Shown: positions 18,379 to 26,586 of the stretch, in pieces
Position numbering within the stretch: position 1 is the first letter of the stretch
Layout: every line of letters starts with the position of its first letter
Assembly (NCBI RefSeq): GCF_017565705.1
Contig: NZ_JAGDYL010000018.1
Location: 27,629 to 91,628, forward strand
Length of the DNA stretch: 64,000 nt
Direction: 5' to 3'
From: Leucobacter ruminantium
GTDB lineage: Bacteria; Actinomycetota; Actinomycetes; Actinomycetales; Microbacteriaceae
Program-made: the position numbers and the translations under genes
The notes under the pieces: model-generated
The model's input: only the letters and a program-made list of their open reading frames with translations
Database searches by the model: none
Told to the model about the DNA's origin: nothing

Positions 18379-19368
18379 ATGCGTGCGATCGTGATCGAAT
18401 CGAAGGGCGCGGAGCCCCGGATCGTCGAGGACTCCGAGGCCGAGGAACTGCTGCGGGCGGGCGAGGGATCCGTGGAGCTCGACGTGCTCCACTCGTCGTT
18501 CAACTACAAGGACGGCCTCGCACTCGCGGGCAAGGGCATCGTGCGGTCCTGGCCCCTCATCCCCGGCATCGACGTCGTGGGGCGCGTCGCAGCCTCCGCG
18601 TCCGACGAGTGGCGCGAGGGCGACGTCGTCGTGCTGAACGGCGACGGGCTCGGCGAGACGCGCAACGGCGGCTTCGCGACGCGCGCCCGCGTGCGCCCCG
18701 ACGCCCTCGTGCGGCTTCCCGAAGGGATCTCGCCCGACCGGGCAGCCGCGATCGGAACCGCCGGCTTCACCGCCATGCTCTGCGTGCTCGCCCTCGAGGA
18801 CGCCGGCGTCGAGCCCGGGGCCGGCGATCTGCTCGTGACCGGCGCCGCGGGAGGCGTGGGATCGGTCGCGATCTCCCTCCTCGCCGGGCGCGGATACCGG
18901 GTCGTCGCCTCGACGGGACGCGCCGACGAGCAGGGCGACTACCTGCGGGAGCTGGGCGCCGTCGACCTCATCGACCGACGCGAGCTGTCGGAGGAGCTCG
19001 GCAAGCCCCTGCAGAGCCAGCGCTGGGCGGGCGCCGTCGACTCCGTCGGGTCGACCACGCTCGCGAACGTGCTCGCGCAGACCGGCTACGGGGGCGCCGT
19101 CGCGGCCTGCGGGCTCGCGCAGGGCGCCGACCTGCCGACGACGGTCATGCCGTTCATCCTGCGCGGCGTCACCCTGGCCGGGGCGAACTCGGTCGACGCG
19201 CCCCGAACGCTGCGGCAGCGGGCCTGGAAGGCGCTCGCAGCAGAGCTCGACCTCGCGGTGCTCGACGGCATGACCGAGACCATCGGCCTCGCCGAGACGA
19301 TCCCGCACGCGGAGCGGATCCTCGCGGGCCGCGTGCGCGGTCGCACGGTCGTCGACGTGAACCGCTGA
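18379..19368 (+). CDS. AcuI/YhdH-type quinone oxidoreductase (acrylyl-CoA reductase-like)
   Basis: A 329-residue zinc-free medium-chain reductase. The N-terminal GroES-like domain shows SSFNYKDGLALAGKG and PGIDVVGRV. The NADPH-binding domain has the VTGAAGGVGSVAISLL glycine motif near residue 155. The ending LAETIPHAERILAGRVRGRTVVDV matches the YhdH/AcuI subgroup, which reduces acrylyl-CoA or quinones. A GAGGAGG ribosome site sits before the ATG at 18379. Its TGA stop overlaps a reversed GCGAGGGATC copy. Confidence 0.9.
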   Translation: MRAIVIESKGAEPRIVEDSEAEELLRAGEGSVELDVLHSSFNYKDGLALAGKGIVRSWPLIPGIDVVGRVAASASDEWREGDVVVLNGDGLGETRNGGFATRARVRPDALVRLPEGISPDRAAAIGTAGFTAMLCVLALEDAGVEPGAGDLLVTGAAGGVGSVAISLLAGRGYRVVASTGRADEQGDYLRELGAVDLIDRRELSEELGKPLQSQRWAGAVDSVGSTTLANVLAQTGYGGAVAACGLAQGADLPTTVMPFILRGVTLAGANSVDAPRTLRQRAWKALAAELDLAVLDGMTETIGLAETIPHAERILAGRVRGRTVVDVNR

Positions 19369-19481
19369 TCCCTCGCCGGGACGCCCGCCACCCAGGCAGC
19401 TCCCGACCGGCTCCGAGGTTCCTCATCGATTCGCCTGCGAAGGTGGGGGCACCACCCGCCGCACGAGCCCAGGAGCCCCGC

Positions 19482-20201
19482 TTGCGAAAGTCTCAGAAGA
19501 TCCTCGTCGCCTCCGGCGTCGGCGTGCTCGCGCTCATCGCGGTCGCCGCCATCGCGGGGCCGATCGTGTACCGCGACCTCATCGCGGCACCCGCTGCCGA
19601 AGCGCCCAGCCTCGGCGCCGACGAGAGCGTGCTCTCGCGCGACGGCGCCGCCCTCGACCCCGCCGACCTCGCCGGCGAGTGGTCGGTGGGCGAGGGATCG
19701 GAGGCGGGCTACCGGGTCGACGAGGTGCTGAACGGAACCGACGTGACGGTGACGGGGCGCACCTCCGACGTGACGGGCACCTTCACGATCGCGGATTCGG
19801 GCCGTTCGCTCGACGCGGCGAGGCTGACGGTCGACGTCGCCTCGATCGCCACCGACAACTCGTCGCGCGACGCCTACTTCCGAGATCAGGCGATGCGCGC
19901 CGACGAGTTCCCGACCGCGACCTTCGAGCTGACGACGCCCGTCGAGCTCGCCTCCGTGCCCGCGACGGGCGAGGTCGTGCAGGCGCAGGCGGTGGGCGAC
20001 CTCACGATCGCGGGCGTCACCCGCTCCGTCACCGCCGACGTCTCGGTGCGCAGCGACGGCCGCGTGGCCGAGATCGCGGGGTCGATCCCGATCGTGTTCG
20101 CCGACTTCGGCGTGCAGGCGCCGAGCCTCGGCTTCGTGCAGGTCGAGCCGTCCGGCGCCGTCGAATTCCAGCTCACCGCGGAGCGCGGCCCCGCCGACTG
20201 A
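19482..20201 (+). CDS. YceI-family lipocalin-like protein, membrane-anchored
   Basis: A 239-residue protein with an N-terminal hydrophobic segment (ILVASGVGVLALIAVAAIAG, residues 6-25). It is then a YceI domain, with GEWSVGEGSEAGYRVDEVL, VASIATDNSSRDAYFRD, EFPTATFELTTP and the end strand GAVEFQLTAER. YceI proteins form an extended beta barrel that binds polyisoprenoid-like lipids outside the membrane. The start is a TTG at 19482 (LRKSQKILVA), chosen because AGGAG lies 6 nt before it and it opens directly into the signal anchor. Any longer reading would run through the upstream reductase gene. Confidence 0.85.
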   Translation: MRKSQKILVASGVGVLALIAVAAIAGPIVYRDLIAAPAAEAPSLGADESVLSRDGAALDPADLAGEWSVGEGSEAGYRVDEVLNGTDVTVTGRTSDVTGTFTIADSGRSLDAARLTVDVASIATDNSSRDAYFRDQAMRADEFPTATFELTTPVELASVPATGEVVQAQAVGDLTIAGVTRSVTADVSVRSDGRVAEIAGSIPIVFADFGVQAPSLGFVQVEPSGAVEFQLTAERGPAD

Positions 20202-20219
20202 GCCGGCGGAGCCGATCCC

Positions 20220-21413
20220 TCACCCCTCGGCGAGATCCTGAGCCGACTTCGGCAGCTTGCGCACACGCGCGCGTCGGCGCCGCCGCTCCGGGATCATCGA
20301 GCGCATCTCCTCGAGCTTCCCGAAGCACAGCAGGCGATCCTCGGCCTCGAGTACCACGTGCTTGCGAGGGTTCGGGATCACCTGCACACCGCGGTGCAGG
20401 GTGAGCACGGTGATGTCGCGGTCCCAGAGCCCGAGCTCCCCGAGCGTCTTGCCCACGTGCTCCGAGCCGTGCATCGTGAGCTCCGCGACGCCGTAGCCCG
20501 TCGACACCGACAGCCGCTGTCGCACGTCGATCTCGGGGAAGTCGACCTGGTTCGCGATGTAGTCGATGATCGCACCGGCCACGTCGAGTCCCGTGGCGGC
20601 CTCGATCCCCTGCAGCCCGGGCGAGGAGTTCACCTCCATCACGAGGGGACCCTCATCGCCCTCGAGCATGTCGACACCCGCGACGCGCAGGCCCATGATC
20701 TGCGCGGAGCGCACAGCGGCCTGCTCGTATGCCGGATCCAACTGCACGGCCTCCACCGTGCCGCCGCGGTGCACGTTCGAGCGGAACTCGTCGCCCGAGG
20801 CGATGCGGCGCATCGCCGCGACCACACGGTCGCCCACGACGAGGGCGCGCACGTCGCGGCCGCGGCTCTCCGAGACGAAGCGCTGGATGAGCACGTTCTG
20901 GCGGGTCGAGTGCAGCGTCTCGATGATCGCCTCGGCGACCTTGACCTGCGGGGCGAGGATCACCCCGATGCCCTGCGTCCCCTCGAGCAGCTTGATGACG
21001 ACCGGCGCGCCGCCGACGCTCTCGATCGCGGGGCGCACATCTGCGCGATTTCGCACGAACGCGGTGGCGGGCATGTCGATGTTGTGGCGGGAGAGGATCT
21101 GGATCGCGCGCAGCTTGTCGCGGGCGTTCGAGATGCCCGCGGCGGTGTTGGGGGTGTAGACATCCATCTGCTCGAACTGCCGCACGACGGCGGTACCGAA
21201 GTAGGTGATGGAGTTTCCGATGCGGGGCAGGATCGCGTCGTAGTCTCCGAGCTGCTTGCCGCGGTAGAGCAGATCCGGCTCGTCCCCCGCCAGGTCGATG
21301 GCGAAGCGCAGCGTGTTGAGCACCTTGATGCTGTGCCCGCGCTGCTCGGCCGCTGCCTGCAACCGCTGGGTCGAGTACGCCTGTGGGGCGCGCGAAAGAA
21401 TCGCGAGTTTCAC
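20220..21413 (-). CDS. rimK: RimK-type ATP-grasp ligase fused to a TrkA-C (RCK_C)-like domain
   Basis: A 397-residue protein. Residues 1-290 form a RimK/LysX ATP-grasp ligase: KLAILSRAPQAYSTQRLQAA at the start, AILPRIGNSITYFG, PVVIKLLEGTQGIGV, FVSESRGRDVRALVVGD and the metal-binding GPLVMEVNSSPGLQGIE. The last 90 residues (GYGVAELTMHGSEHVGKTL to AEDRLLCFGKLEEMRSM) resemble a TrkA-C domain, a ligand-binding module of potassium-channel regulators, which is not part of E. coli RimK. RimK adds glutamates to ribosomal protein S6 in other bacteria. The start is the GTG at 21413. The divergent gene 25 bp away encodes a RimB-type protease. Confidence 0.88.
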   Translation of the reverse strand: MKLAILSRAPQAYSTQRLQAAAEQRGHSIKVLNTLRFAIDLAGDEPDLLYRGKQLGDYDAILPRIGNSITYFGTAVVRQFEQMDVYTPNTAAGISNARDKLRAIQILSRHNIDMPATAFVRNRADVRPAIESVGGAPVVIKLLEGTQGIGVILAPQVKVAEAIIETLHSTRQNVLIQRFVSESRGRDVRALVVGDRVVAAMRRIASGDEFRSNVHRGGTVEAVQLDPAYEQAAVRSAQIMGLRVAGVDMLEGDEGPLVMEVNSSPGLQGIEAATGLDVAGAIIDYIANQVDFPEIDVRQRLSVSTGYGVAELTMHGSEHVGKTLGELGLWDRDITVLTLHRGVQVIPNPRKHVVLEAEDRLLCFGKLEEMRSMIPERRRRRARVRKLPKSAQDLAEG

Positions 21414-21438
21414 CGTGGAATCCTGCCAAGATAGATGC

Positions 21439-21918
21439 GTGACCGTACCCCACCATTCAAGCACCCTCACGGGGTGGCGTGAATGGGTGTCGCTCCCCGG
21501 GATCGGGGTTCCGTGGATCAAGGCGAAGGTGGACACCGGCGCACAGACCTCGGCGCTGCACGCGACCGGGATCGCCGAGTTCGAGCGCGACGGCGAGTCG
21601 TGGGTGCGCTTCACGGTGCACCCCTGGCAGCGGAACGACGCCGACGCCGCGCAGGTCGAACTACCGCTGCACGATCGGCGCACGGTGCGCAGCTCGTCGG
21701 GGCACGCCCAGGAGCGGCTCGTGGTGCTCACCGACCTCGAGATCGTCGGGCGGCGGATCAGCACCGAGGTGACGCTCACCGACCGCGACGAGATGGTCTT
21801 CCGCATGCTCGTCGGGCGCGAGGCGCTGCGTCAGGGCTTCGTCGTCGACTCCGCGACCTCGTTCGCGGGTGCCAAGCCGCCGCGCGAGGTGCGGAGGCGC
21901 AACCGCGGTCGGATCTAG
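21439..21918 (+). CDS. RimB-type retropepsin-like protease (ATP-dependent zinc protease family)
   Basis: A 159-residue protein of the family represented by RimB, which in Pseudomonas trims the glutamate tail RimK puts on S6. The aspartic-protease-like loop IKAKVDTGAQTSALHA lies near residue 30, and the second half contains RISTEVTLTDRDEMVFRM and LVGREALRQGFVVD. The start is the GTG at 21439; only 25 bp separate it from the divergent rimK GTG, so the two promoters must overlap each other or the coding ends. The pairing of ligase and protease supports reversible modification of a shared target, probably S6, though here that is inference. Confidence 0.83.
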   Translation: MTVPHHSSTLTGWREWVSLPGIGVPWIKAKVDTGAQTSALHATGIAEFERDGESWVRFTVHPWQRNDADAAQVELPLHDRRTVRSSSGHAQERLVVLTDLEIVGRRISTEVTLTDRDEMVFRMLVGREALRQGFVVDSATSFAGAKPPREVRRRNRGRI

Positions 21919-22001
21919 CGCGGATCCCGCCGCGCCGGGAGTGTGACGCCGTCTTACTTGCCGGCTCGCGGGGCGCCGATGGCGCGCGAGAGCATGGGGG
22001 C

Positions 22002-23288
22002 ATGAGCGATCACGACTGTGCCGGGGCGCCGGCCGCCGCGCCGCGCGGCATCCGGCTGAACGCCGTCGATCCGAGCGGGGTGCCGTTCACGGAGCTCGAT
22101 CCCTCGCTGCTGCGCGCGCAGCGCACGAGCCTCAAGTGGACCAGATACCCGGCCGATGTGCTGCCCCTCTTCGTCGCCGAGATGGATTTCACGGTCTCTC
22201 CCGTCGTGCAGCGCGCCGTCGTCGACCGAGTGCTGGCCTCCGACACCGGCTACCTCGATGCCGCGGGCCCGCTGGCCGAGGCGTTCGCCGACTTCGCGAG
22301 GGATCGCTGGCGCTGGGAGGTGCCGCACGAGCGGGTGCACCTCGCGACCGACGTCGCCACGGGCATCGTCGAGGCGCTCCGCGTCTTCCGGCCGGGGGGC
22401 GGGCGGATCGCCCTCCCGGTGCCGGTCTATCCGAGCTTCTTCGAGATGCTCGACGAGGTGCCGTTCGAGGTCGTCGAGATCCCGCTCGCCCCGGCCCCCG
22501 CGGCGGCTGCGGCCGACGTCGGCGATCCCTCATCGATCGCACCAGCCCGCCTCGACCTCGAGGCGATCGCCCGCGCATTCGCCGATGGCATCGACGCGTT
22601 CCTGCTCTGCAACCCGCACAACCCGCACGGCACCGTGCACACGAACGATGAGCTCGCCGAGCTCGCGCGCCTCGCCGCGGCGCACGACGTGCTCGTGATC
22701 TCCGACGAGATCCACGCGCCGCTGACGCACCGGGGCTCGTCCTTCGCGCCGTTCGCGCCTCTCGCCGCGGAGGCCGGAGCTCTCGCGGTCACCGCGACCT
22801 CCGCGAGCAAGGGGTGGAACCTCGCGGGGACGAAATGCTCGGTGCTCGTCGCGGCCGACGATCGGACGAACGAGACGCTGCGCCGTCTTCCTCCCGAGGT
22901 GGCCTGCCGCGCGAGCATTCTCGGCCTGCACGCGGGCGTCGCGGCGTTCCGCGACGCCCGCGGCTGGCTCGACCGCGCCGTCGCGCAGGTCGAGGCCAAC
23001 GACGCCCTGCTCGCCGATCTCGTGAGGGACCGGCTGCCCGGTGTGCGGCACACGCGCCCCGACGCCGGTTACCTCGCCTGGCTCGACTTCCGCGAGGCCG
23101 GCCTGGGCGAGCACCCGCACGCCCGCATCCTCGAGGACGCCCGCGTCGCGCTCGGCGACGGCTCGCACTTCGGGGCCGGGGGCGGAGGGCACGTGCGCCT
23201 CAACCTGGCGTGCGCGCCCGACACGATCCGCGAGGCCGTGGACCGCATAGCCGCCATCCTGCCGTCGGCACCGAAGGAGACCCCGTGA
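22002..23288 (+). CDS. MalY/PatB-type PLP enzyme (cystathionine beta-lyase-like aminotransferase)
   Basis: A 428-residue fold-type I PLP enzyme. Landmarks are LPLFVAEMDFTVSPVVQRAV near the N-terminus, LCNPHNPHGTVHTNDELAEL, VISDEIHAPLTH and the PLP lysine in TATSASKGWNLAGTKCS. These are diagnostic of the PatB/MalY C-S lyase group, which splits cystathionine or other cysteine conjugates. The start is the ATG at 22002. The stop overlaps the next gene's GTG start (GTGA, 23285-23288), so the two PLP enzymes are translationally coupled and likely act in the same sulfur amino acid pathway. Confidence 0.92.
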   Translation: MSDHDCAGAPAAAPRGIRLNAVDPSGVPFTELDPSLLRAQRTSLKWTRYPADVLPLFVAEMDFTVSPVVQRAVVDRVLASDTGYLDAAGPLAEAFADFARDRWRWEVPHERVHLATDVATGIVEALRVFRPGGGRIALPVPVYPSFFEMLDEVPFEVVEIPLAPAPAAAAADVGDPSSIAPARLDLEAIARAFADGIDAFLLCNPHNPHGTVHTNDELAELARLAAAHDVLVISDEIHAPLTHRGSSFAPFAPLAAEAGALAVTATSASKGWNLAGTKCSVLVAADDRTNETLRRLPPEVACRASILGLHAGVAAFRDARGWLDRAVAQVEANDALLADLVRDRLPGVRHTRPDAGYLAWLDFREAGLGEHPHARILEDARVALGDGSHFGAGGGGHVRLNLACAPDTIREAVDRIAAILPSAPKETP

Positions 23289-24820
23289 CCGAGCACACCG
23301 CCGCGCCGCCCGTCTACGACTGGGACGGCTTCGGATTCGACACCCGCCAGGTGCACGCCGGCGAGTACCCCGACAGGAACAGCGGGCTCCGCATCCCGCC
23401 GATCGCGCTCTCCGCCGGCTACCTCTTCGACGACTTCGACGATCAGGTGAGCCGCTTCGACGGCAGCATCCACTGGCGCGTCGACGAGCACGCCGGGCAC
23501 GACGATCCCGACGGCTTCTCCCCCAGCGAGCACGGGCCTGGTGAGGCCCGCGCGGCTCACCACCAGGGCTTCGCCCTGTCGCCCAGTGAGCATCGGCCTG
23601 GTGAGGCCGGAGCAGTTCGCGGCCGGGGCTTCGCCCCGTCCCCCAGCGAACATGCTCCCATCTACAGCCGGCAGGGAAACCCGACGAACTGGGTGGCCGA
23701 GGAGCGGCTCGCCTCGCTCGAGGGCGGCAAGGTGTCCGTCGCGGTCGCGAGCGGTCAGGCCGCGATCACGGCCGCGCTGCTCACCCTCGCGCAGCAGGGC
23801 GACCACATCGTGTCGACGGGTTCGATCTACGGCGGCACGCGCATCCTCTTCGGCCGCAGCTTCCGCCGCTTCGGGATCGACTTCGACTACGTGTGGGACG
23901 CGGACGACGACGCGGAGTGGGAGCGGGCGATCCGCCCCGAGACGAAGGCGATCTACACGGAGACCATCCCGAACCCGCGCAACGACATCACCGATCTGCG
24001 GCGCATCGCAGAGGTCGCCGCCCGCCATCACCTGCCGGTCATCGTCGACAACACCGTCGGCACACCCGCGCTCATCAGGCCCTTCGAGCACGGCGCGAAC
24101 ATCATCGTGCACTCGACGACCAAGTTCCTCACCGGCCACGGCGCCGCGGTCGGCGGAGCCGTGGTCGACGGCGGCAACTTCGACTGGGAGGCCGCGGAGC
24201 GCGCCGGGCGCTCCTACCCGCTCATCACGCAGTCGGCCAGGCCCGGCGTCGCCCCGATGCTCGAGCGCTTCGGCGCGGGCGCCTTCGCGCGGGCCGCGCG
24301 GGAATCGGTCGTCAACGACATCGGCCCGACGCTCTCGCCGCTGCACGGGTTCCTGCTGCATCAGGGCATGGAGACCCTGTCGCTGCGTATGGAGCGACAC
24401 GTCTCATCGTCGATCAGGATCGCGGCCTGGCTCGAGGAGCAGCCCGAAGTGCTCTCGGTCGACTACGCCGGCCTCCCGTCGAACCCGCTGCACGCCCTCG
24501 CGGCGCGCGACTACGGCGCCGACGACGCCGGCTACGGCAGGACCGGATCGGTGTTCGGCGTCACGGTGCGGGGAGGGATCGACGGGGCGCGCGCCTTCGT
24601 GAACGGCCTCCGCGTGTTCTCGCGCATGACCGGCATCGGCGACACCCGCTCCATGGTGCTGCACCCCGGCACCTCCACGCACGGCTCCTTCGCGCCCGAG
24701 ATCAACGAGCGGCTCGGCATCACGCCGGGCCTGCTGCGGCTGTCGATCGGGCTGGAGTCGGCCGAGGATCTGATCCGCGACCTGCGCGGGGCGCTCGACC
24801 GCGTCGCAGCAGCCGGTTGA
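23285..24820 (+). CDS. O-acetylhomoserine sulfhydrylase-like PLP enzyme with an in-frame 60-bp repeat insert
   Basis: A 511-residue Cys/Met-metabolism PLP enzyme, longer than the usual 430-445. The core shows FDTRQVHAGEYPD, IYSRQGNPTNW, VASGQAAITAALLTLAQQGD, ETIPNPRND, DNTVGTPALIRPFEHGA and the PLP lysine in VHSTTKFLTGHGAAVGG. Expected activity is homocysteine synthesis from O-acetylhomoserine and sulfide. Residues about 61-124 are an unusual extension; part of it (77-125) is three copies of a GF-(A)-SPSEH-P unit encoded by a 60-bp tandem repeat. Flanking sequence stays in frame and conserved, so the enzyme may remain active with an extra loop. The start is the GTG overlapping the upstream stop. 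Confidence 0.9.
   Translation: MTEHTAAPPVYDWDGFGFDTRQVHAGEYPDRNSGLRIPPIALSAGYLFDDFDDQVSRFDGSIHWRVDEHAGHDDPDGFSPSEHGPGEARAAHHQGFALSPSEHRPGEAGAVRGRGFAPSPSEHAPIYSRQGNPTNWVAEERLASLEGGKVSVAVASGQAAITAALLTLAQQGDHIVSTGSIYGGTRILFGRSFRRFGIDFDYVWDADDDAEWERAIRPETKAIYTETIPNPRNDITDLRRIAEVAARHHLPVIVDNTVGTPALIRPFEHGANIIVHSTTKFLTGHGAAVGGAVVDGGNFDWEAAERAGRSYPLITQSARPGVAPMLERFGAGAFARAARESVVNDIGPTLSPLHGFLLHQGMETLSLRMERHVSSSIRIAAWLEEQPEVLSVDYAGLPSNPLHALAARDYGADDAGYGRTGSVFGVTVRGGIDGARAFVNGLRVFSRMTGIGDTRSMVLHPGTSTHGSFAPEINERLGITPGLLRLSIGLESAEDLIRDLRGALDRVAAAG
23521..23659 (+). repeat. 60-bp tandem repeat, 2.3 copies, inside the sulfhydrylase gene
   Basis: Units start at 23521, 23581 and 23641 (partial). Each full unit has CCCAGYGAGCA at its start, an inner palindrome GGCCTGGTGAGGCC (23535-23548; 23595-23608) and a second hairpin, GGGCTTCGCCC-like (23566-23576; 23626-23636). 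The length is a multiple of three, so the frame is kept and the peptide repeats as SPSEHGP, SPSEHRP, SPSEHAP. No further copy was noticed elsewhere in the window. Confidence 0.9.
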
Positions 24821-24850
24821 GCGAGCGGAAACCGAGGGAGCGGCAAACCC

Positions 24851-25708
24851 CTACGCGAAACCCAGCGCGGCCCGGGCAGCCTCCACCGCGTCGTCGCTGG
24901 CTGCGTAGCAGTGCTCGGGGCCGGGGAAGACTCCCGAGCGCACCTCGTCGGCGTAGGCGGCGATCGCGGCGGTCGTGTCTTCGCCGATCGTGCCGTAGCG
25001 CTTCACGAACTTCGCCGCCTGCCCCTCGGTGAAACCGATGAGGTCGTGCAGCACGAGCACCTGACCGTCGGCGGGACCCGCCCCGATCCCGATGATCGGG
25101 ATGCGCAGCTCATCGCGCAGCAACTCGACGATCTCGGCGGGCACTGCCTCGACGACCACGCAGAAGGCTCCGGCCTCCTGCACGGCGATCGCCTCGCGCA
25201 CGACGCGCCTCGCGCTCGCGATCGTGCGACCCTGGGCGCGCAGCCCGCCGAGCGCGGTCGCCGTCTGCGGGGTGAGCCCCACGTGTCCCACCACGGGGAT
25301 ACCCGCCGCGACGATCGCGCGTACGCGGCTCAACTGGGGCTCTCCCCCGCCCTCGATCTTGATACCGTCGGCGCCGGCCTCCTTGACGAAGCGCACTGCG
25401 GTCGCGACGGCCTGCTCGTCGGACAGCTCGGTGGAGCCGAAGGGCACGTCGCACACCATGAACGCGGTCTCGGTGCCTCGACGCACGGCCTTGGCGAGCA
25501 CCAGCAGTTCGTCGGTCGTCACCGAGACGGTGGACTCGTGGCCGAGCACCACCTGCGCGCCGGAATCCCCGACGAGCACCATGTCGACGCCGGCCCGCTC
25601 GGCGGCGCGCGCACCCGGGTAGTCGTACGCCGTCACCATGACGATCGGCTTCCGCTCGGCCTTCGACTGCATGAGTGCCGGAATCGTGATCTTGGTCATC
25701 TCGCTCAT
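24851..25708 (-). CDS. panB: PanB, 3-methyl-2-oxobutanoate hydroxymethyltransferase
   Basis: First step of pantothenate synthesis: adds a hydroxymethyl group from methylene-THF to ketoisovalerate, giving ketopantoate. The 285-residue product has VMVTAYDYPGARAAERAGVD, LVGDSGAQVVLGHEST, the catalytic IKIEGG and GHVGLTPQTATALGG, and IIGIGAGPADGQVLVLHD. It is the last gene of panG-panC-panB; its ATG at 25708 overlaps the panC stop in ATGA. Decameric cytosolic enzyme in other bacteria. Confidence 0.96.
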   Translation of the reverse strand: MSEMTKITIPALMQSKAERKPIVMVTAYDYPGARAAERAGVDMVLVGDSGAQVVLGHESTVSVTTDELLVLAKAVRRGTETAFMVCDVPFGSTELSDEQAVATAVRFVKEAGADGIKIEGGGEPQLSRVRAIVAAGIPVVGHVGLTPQTATALGGLRAQGRTIASARRVVREAIAVQEAGAFCVVVEAVPAEIVELLRDELRIPIIGIGAGPADGQVLVLHDLIGFTEGQAAKFVKRYGTIGEDTTAAIAAYADEVRSGVFPGPEHCYAASDDAVEAARAALGFA

Positions 25709-26586
25709 TCCCCGGCGCCGCGCGCCGTCGTTCCTCCGACGCTCAGCGTCGTGTTGTCGATGAGGCGCACGCCGCCGACACGGGCGGCGACGGCGCACAG
25801 CACCGGTTGATCGATATTCTCCACCGTTTCGAAGCCGACGGGGTCGACGAGGGCGATGTACTCGGGCTCCACCCCGCTCTCGGCGAGCGTCTCCGCGACG
25901 GCCCGCCCGACGACATCGGCGCTGCGTTCGCCGTCTGCGACGAGGCTCTCCGCGAGCGCGAGGGCGCGAGGGATCGCGGCCGCGCGCGCCCTGGCCTCGC
26001 CGTCGAGGCGCACGTTGCGACTCGAGAGCGCAAGGCCGTCGGGCTCCCGCTCGGTCGGGCAGCCGACGATGCGCACGGGCAGCCCGAGGTCCGCGACCAT
26101 ACGACGCACCACGACGAGCTGTTGGGCGTCCTTGCGGCCGAAGTAGGCGTTCTCGGGCATCACGGCGATGAGCAGTTTCGCGACGACGGTGGCGACCCCG
26201 TCGAAGTGCCCCGTGCCGCGCGCGGCGCCCTCCAGGGTCTCGGCGATCGTCCCCGAAACGCTCACGGTGGTGGCGAAACCCGCCGGATAGAGCTCGTCGG
26301 CGTCGGGCGCGAAGATCAGGTCGACGCCCGCGCTGGCTGCGAGCTCGGCGTCGTGCCGCTCCTGGCGCGGGTAGGCGGCGAGGTCGGCGGCCTCCTCGAA
26401 CTGCTTCGGGTTCACGAAGATCGAGACGACGACGAGATCGTTCTCCTCCCGCGCCGCGCGCATGAGCGAGAGGTGGCCCTCGTGCAGGGCGCCCATGGTC
26501 GGCACGAAGCCGACCGAGGCCGCTCCCCCCGACCTGGCCCGCCCCAGTGCCTCGCGCAGAGCCGACACGGTGCGGATGATTCTCAC
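25705..26586 (-). CDS. panC: PanC, pantothenate synthetase
   Basis: Joins pantoate and beta-alanine with ATP through a pantoyl-adenylate. The 293-residue protein shows VGFVPTMGALHEGHLSLMR with the HxGH nucleotide-binding motif, VVSIFVNPKQFEEAADLAAYPR, and YFGRKDAQQLVVVRRMVADL. A KMSKS-like ALSSRNVRLDGEAR completes the set. Both ends overlap neighbours by four bases, so the three pan genes are one tightly coupled unit. No panD (beta-alanine supply) is in the window. Confidence 0.96.
   Translation of the reverse strand: MRIIRTVSALREALGRARSGGAASVGFVPTMGALHEGHLSLMRAAREENDLVVVSIFVNPKQFEEAADLAAYPRQERHDAELAASAGVDLIFAPDADELYPAGFATTVSVSGTIAETLEGAARGTGHFDGVATVVAKLLIAVMPENAYFGRKDAQQLVVVRRMVADLGLPVRIVGCPTEREPDGLALSSRNVRLDGEARARAAAIPRALALAESLVADGERSADVVGRAVAETLAESGVEPEYIALVDPVGFETVENIDQPVLCAVAARVGGVRLIDNTTLSVGGTTARGAGE

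Noticed and set aside
23521..23659. 60-bp repeats as a small CRISPR array
   Set aside because: The repeats are contiguous without unique spacers, lie in frame in a conserved gene and have no cas genes nearby.
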